Below are positions 60,278 to 64,000 of a stretch of DNA of 64,000 nucleotides, one piece after another. Location of the stretch: NCBI RefSeq assembly GCF_030867095.1, contig NC_081824.1, positions 49,758,882 to 49,822,881 of the forward strand. The letters are read 5' to 3'. Within the stretch, counting starts at the first letter, position 1, and every line of letters starts with the position of its first letter. The position numbers and the translations under genes are program-made. The notes beneath the pieces were generated by a model. That model searched no databases. It was not told where the DNA came from and saw nothing but the letters and a program-made list of their open reading frames with translations. Source of the stretch: Alligator mississippiensis (taxonomy: Eukaryota; Chordata; Crocodylia; Alligatoridae).

Positions 60278-60974
60278 CAACACTTCTCAACTGGGGTGGC
60301 ACAACAGTCTGGAGTGCCAAGATACCCTTCCAGACATTGGTGATATGCTCCACACACCTCCTGCAGAGGCAGATCAGGAAATAGCTGCAGCTGGAGCACA
60401 TAGTCCTCCTGAAGCACTGCCTGGTCCAACTTCACATGCTTCTCCTGAAACCAGTGGTGCATCAGGCATGTGGGACTGTCCCACACCCCTGTGTTTTCAG
60501 GAGGAGTCTGTGGGGTTGGACTGGGAAGGGCTGTGGCAGAAGCATGTGTTCTGGCCAGAGCCCTTTGGACTAACCCTCTGGAGAGTGCAGGCTGGCCTGC
60601 AGCGCTATTGCCTTGCTCACCTGGAGGGGTCAGGATGGGCTGAAGCAGATCTTTCTACTGCCCAGGCACAGGAGCTGGGTACAGGAACACACAGGACAGG
60701 TAAGACCACACTCCCCCATCCCTGCACCAACACACCTCAGGGGCACAGGGGAGTTTTGCTCCAGGAACAAAACTTTTTAGTTACCCCTCTGCTCCTGCCA
60801 GTTTTAGGTTTATCAGAAAACCCAAATACAGGCAGAAGCACATGGTAGCACACTGGTTCAGAAGCACTAATGTGAGTGGAGGCAGCACAACAGGGGTCCT
60901 CACCCATCAGTGCTGCCAATTGAAAAAAAGTTGTGGAGGGGAACCCCGACTCTAAAAATGGTTGTAAACCATTG
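60278..60974. mobile_element. hAT-like non-autonomous element
   Basis: The ends are CAACACTTCTCAACTGGGG and, inverted, CAATGGTTTACAACC, imperfect copies of the hAT terminus. Flanks ACTTAAGT and CCTGAAGC agree at five of eight positions, a possible eroded 8-bp duplication. A 167-codon open frame inside shows no similarity to known proteins and is not called. Confidence 0.45.
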
Positions 60975-61473
60975 CCTGAAGCAGACAGTTACGTAAGTCC
61001 TAGGGCCATTTGTTTTTTATAGATTAGAACCAAAACCTTCAGATCAACCTGAAAACAAACTGGTAGTCAGTACAGAACAATGCACAGAGCTGTACTGTGT
61101 TGGTTAAATTAAACTCTACTTAATATACAAAAAGACAAATCCATTCAATGTCAGATGTCCTCATGGGGTTAAGCTACTGGTCATATATATAATGGCGAAT
61201 GTATATATACAAAATACTCCTGGGGTGATTATTTGCCAGCTGATAATAAGGTTGTTCTGCAAATTTTTGTAGCAACAGGGGAAGAAGGGGTGGAACATTA
61301 TTTTGTTGGTGCATCATCAAGCTAACAGTGTTTAGTCCTATTTTTTTTTTAGTTGTACAATTTTCAGGTGGATTGCTGATTTAACCTAATTATACATTCC
61401 CACTTAGGCCATGAACTTGCCTATTATACCTAAAGAAATTCATTTTTAATGCATTTTTCTGTGTTATTTGTAG

Positions 61474-61555
61474 GTGAAACAATCCACATTATTGCATATA
61501 CCTCCTGCATAATACTAATCTTGGGAATTGTCATGTTGGCTCTACTTAAGACCAG
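61474..61555 (+). CDS. GFRAL: GFRAL exon: transmembrane segment
   Basis: An 82-nt exon, phase 1 to 2, acceptor TTATTTGTAG and donor CCAG|GTAATT. After GETIHIIAYTSC it encodes a hydrophobic run IILILGIVMLALL followed by KTR, a single membrane-spanning helix with a basic stop-transfer. Human GFRAL has GEVIYAAMCM then GILLLVMVKLR in the same position. It lies 26.6 kb from the previous exon across a repeat-filled intron, and its phases fit both neighbours. Confidence 0.93.
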
Positions 61556-62397
61556 GTAATTTGATAGTTACAAATCTCTGGTGCTAGGAAATTGGAATAA
61601 TAATTCTCCTTTACACTTTGATCTAGTTTGTTTAAAATAAAATTCAGTGATGGAATGGACTGGCCCTATTGGTATCCACTCTCTATTTCAGAGGAAGAAT
61701 GCTAAGCATGGAAAGCTATTTTAGCCACAATTCAGTGGCCTAATACTGTAGTACTTAGTAAGAAGAACCCGATTCTCCCCTGGGCTTTGTTTTTCAGCTT
61801 CTCATCACAGATGAGAGTTAAACCTGAATCCAAAATGTTGGAGAGAGCTGGATTATTCCCCTGCTTTTCTAGGGAGCCAGATCACTCATGCACAGTTTGA
61901 AGAACATGCCCCTTTTTGTGGAAACAAAGCAGAAATTTGCACTGACTTTATCAATTGAACAAATAATATTTTTGTTTGTTATATTTTAAAGATAAAAAAG
62001 TAAAAAAAATAACCCCAAGCCCTAAAACATATGTACATATGTATTGGGCCAAAATAAATAGTAAGCCTTCAGGAACTCCATTATGAGCTGATAAGGAATA
62101 GAACATTACCCCCAAGAGATAAAATGATCAGGCACTGAGCCAAATTTCATTATTAAATTCAAAATCAAAGATGAAAAAGAAATCTCGTAGAAAGATGTTG
62201 TAGGCAAACATTATCTTAGCATTCTAGGTTTGTTGCGAGTGGGGCCCATCCACCTCAAAGTTTATTATAAATAGAAGGGATGACATTCTGATCCAGCTGA
62301 AGCCAGTGGAAGTTTTGACACTGACTTCTGTGAAGTCATGGCATCACCTAAAACCTGAAGTATGACTGTTAAACCAATGCACACTCTTTGTTTTCAG
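61556..62397 (+). other. GFRAL: GFRAL last intron, 0.8 kb
   Basis: AT-rich intron between the transmembrane and tail exons. Nothing else recognised. Confidence 0.85.
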
Positions 62398-62470
62398 AGC
62401 CTGCAGAACAACATATCAGTCAAGACATACGTCTCCTGACCATTCATCTGAGACTTTTGGGATCCATTAG
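62398..62470 (+). CDS. GFRAL: GFRAL last exon: short cytoplasmic tail and stop
   Basis: Terminal exon after GTTTTCAG. It completes Arg and encodes ACRTTYQSRHTSPDHSSETF then GIH and TAG (62468-62470). The cytoplasmic tail is about 25 residues, short as in human, with no kinase or docking motif, consistent with a co-receptor that signals through RET. Sequence similarity to the human tail is slight. The correct phase, acceptor, stop and nearby poly(A) signal support it. Confidence 0.88.
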
Positions 62471-62575
62471 CAGGCATTAGAGAATCAACTGCATTGGTAG
62501 CCCTTTTAAGACTACCTTTGGTGAAGCACCTACTGTACATTTACAATAATAAAATGTATTTTACAACATCTAGCA
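62471..62575 (+). promoter_or_regulatory. GFRAL: GFRAL 3' UTR with AATAAA poly(A) signal
   Basis: AATAAA occurs at 62548-62553, 78 nt after the stop codon, which would give a very short 3' UTR ending near 62570-62575. A second AATAAA at 63041-63046 is a possible distal site. Which is used cannot be told from sequence. Confidence 0.6.
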
Positions 62576-64000
62576 AGCTATGGGATTCCATGTCTGAAAG
62601 TATGAATGATTTTATATTGAATTACATATGTACAACATTTAACAAATATACAAATGTTAAAACTGAGCACTCCCTCTTTCTCACCTGTGTCATTGCTATA
62701 TCCTGTGCTATATATATATTTCATCTTTAGATTATCAGTTTATTGTATACAACATGAAATTGGGCTTGCCAGGTGGCAAACATTTTTACCAAACCTTACC
62801 AATATGCATCCTGTGTTAGCCATATACCACCAAGAGAGGGGGAAAACTTTTAAAGAAATGTTTCAGGGTGTTTTTAACAATCTGCAGGTTCCTGCAGGTT
62901 TGGAACACAAGTTGCAGTGGGGATGAATGGGAAGATAACACCAGGAACCTCTATGTGCTTGGAGAATTTTACAATAGCTCTGAGCAACATGCTGCACCTC
63001 ATGGCTACGAGCAGCAGCACTGAACTCACATAGCTCTTTTAATAAAGATCCCATCCAAATGGAGTCCCTTTATTATTGCAAAGAGTTCTGTGCATGAAAC
63101 AAAACCTAGGGATGATACCCCTTTTTTGTACCTCCATGCCAGACTCCTTTAGTAAAAGGAGTAAAAATGTCCAGACCTAGAGAAAGAGAGAAATTAGTCG
63201 CAAACATATATTGGAAAAGTCTAGTCTTCATATAAAGTAGTCTTTGTTTCTGTAATAGCAGTGAGATTTTGAAAGTTCCACCCACAGGACTTGAAACTGA
63301 AAATTGAAAATCTTCACTAATCTTGGGCCCTGTAGCTCCTATTCTGGCATTCATAGGCAACACAGTACCACTTACATCTACACACTAAACGGTGACAAAA
63401 TCATTTGTTTTTATAGTCGATGACTTTTTTTTTTTTTTTTTAAATTGCAGCTTCTTGAAGCTGCCAAGGTAGAATGAACTAGTTCCTGAAAAGATGGATA
63501 AGTAGGCAGAGTATAGATGAGGTTTCCAAAGGTGTAAGATAAATGCATTTCATTACACCTCTGCAATTTATCACCTGGATAAACGGACCTGATTAGGAAG
63601 GTTTTGCTGAAGTGTTTTTGATGGATAATTGGTCTATGCAGCATCAACATTTTATGTGGGAAAAATTCAATTTTGCTAAAATTGGGTCATTTTAAATCTG
63701 AACATTTTGTTTCTACATAATCTCAGATGAGTGGTCTATTAGATGGCTGAACTGCATTTACTTTGTTGCTTTCCTTCTCTGGCCGAATAAATCTTGCATG
63801 ATTTGATATTTACTGAACATTTTCAGTAGGAGGGATAGGCAGTGACCTACTCTGCCCATCTTGACTATCCTGTGGGAGATGTGGGTGTGACCCCTATGAG
63901 GCTGAGGAATGAACAGAACCCAGATCTCCCACATTCTGAGAGAGTGCTTTAATCATTAGATTGTAGATACACAAACAGGAAAATAAAATGATTGGAAAGG
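62576..64000. other. Downstream region, no feature recognised
   Basis: AT-rich sequence after GFRAL, with a poly-T run at about 63425-63442 and a possible distal poly(A) signal at 63041. I looked for exons of a neighbouring gene on both strands and found none I could support. Confidence 0.5.

Larger units (their letters stand above)
34915..61473 (+). other. GFRAL: GFRAL intron, 26.6 kb
   Basis: The largest intron, dominated by repeats annotated separately. Stretches with nothing I can name are 34915-35030, 38770-39545, 39765-40200, 43755-44825, 45365-47040, 51485-52530, 52560-53800, 54020-54620, 54980-56790, 59660-60275 and 60980-61473. No coding exon was recognised between the stalk and transmembrane exons. 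Confidence 0.8.
3330..62470 (+). other. GFRAL: GFRAL gene span, 5' exon missing
   Basis: This is the extent of the recognisable GDNF-family receptor alpha-like gene, from the first mapped coding exon to the stop codon. In mammals GFRAL is a single-pass membrane protein that binds GDF15 and signals through RET in area postrema neurons. Nine exons are placed by similarity to the remembered human protein and by AG/GT boundaries. Their phases chain without conflict: 1-1, 1-1, 1-1, 1-1, 1-2, 2-1, 1-1, 1-2, 2-stop. The open frame totals 1583 nt, about 526 residues plus a split first codon. The excess over human GFRAL is almost exactly the 136 codons of exon 17196-17603. The start codon exon is not identified. 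Mapped introns are 12.4, 1.2, 1.0, 2.4, 3.6, 9.6, 26.6 and 0.8 kb. Confidence 0.93.

Noticed and set aside
60345..60848. 167-codon open frame on the + strand
   Set aside because: Inside a hAT-like non-autonomous element, no recognisable domain and no splice context with GFRAL.
62863..63650. Possible exons of a neighbouring gene on the minus strand
   Set aside because: Translations show no family similarity, and splice signals do not bound the open frames consistently.

Overview
The window is vertebrate nuclear DNA, AT-rich and mostly non-coding, carrying one split protein-coding gene on the + strand: GFRAL, the GDNF-family receptor alpha-like protein that is the brainstem receptor for GDF15 in mammals. 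The repeats point to a sauropsid, most likely a crocodilian or turtle. At least a dozen CR1 LINE fragments are present, several with 3' tails built on TCTATGA/CTATGAAA units, together with a Penelope-like element carrying a GIY-YIG endonuclease, solo LTRs of endogenous retroviruses and many foldback DNA transposons. The species assignment is inference; the repeat types are read from the sequence.

Gene layout. Nine GFRAL coding exons can be placed with AG/GT boundaries and a fully consistent phase chain: 3330-3464, 15843-15995, 17196-17603, 18572-18628, 21047-21374, 24927-25177, 34819-34914, 61474-61555 and 62398-62470 (stop). A poly(A) signal lies at 62548-62553. The initiator exon was not found and probably lies before the window. 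Together the exons encode about 526 residues. Removing the 408-nt exon at 17196-17603 leaves about 390, close to the roughly 394 residues of human GFRAL as I remember it. That exon is symmetric (phase 1-1) and encodes a complete ten-cysteine GFR-alpha/GAS1-type domain that I do not find in the human protein. A four-domain GFRAL is the main finding.

Intron layout. The first mapped intron (3465-15842) holds a solo LTR with a 5-bp target-site duplication (7553-8414), a three-copy-in-window transposon family with GGGCTAGGGACAG ends, and foldback elements. The 9.6-kb intron 25178-34818 holds CR1 copies, one interrupted by a foldback element that is itself interrupted by an LTR; an 1107-bp element containing a 50-bp minisatellite; and the Penelope-like element. 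The 26.6-kb intron 34915-61473 is a nest of CR1 copies in both orientations, including an almost complete one (40205-43172), a non-CR1 retrotransposon inserted into a CR1, and a 176-bp tail-to-tail Penelope terminus flanked by a 14-bp duplication.

A recurring theme is a group of non-autonomous DNA elements with ends resembling GGG(C/T)(A/G)(C/T)(A/G)TCTACA, from 91 to 1107 bp long, several bounded by 3-bp direct repeats (AAT, TGT, ACA, AGA, TCA). No bacterial features, CRISPR arrays or RNA genes were recognised, and no second host gene could be supported.
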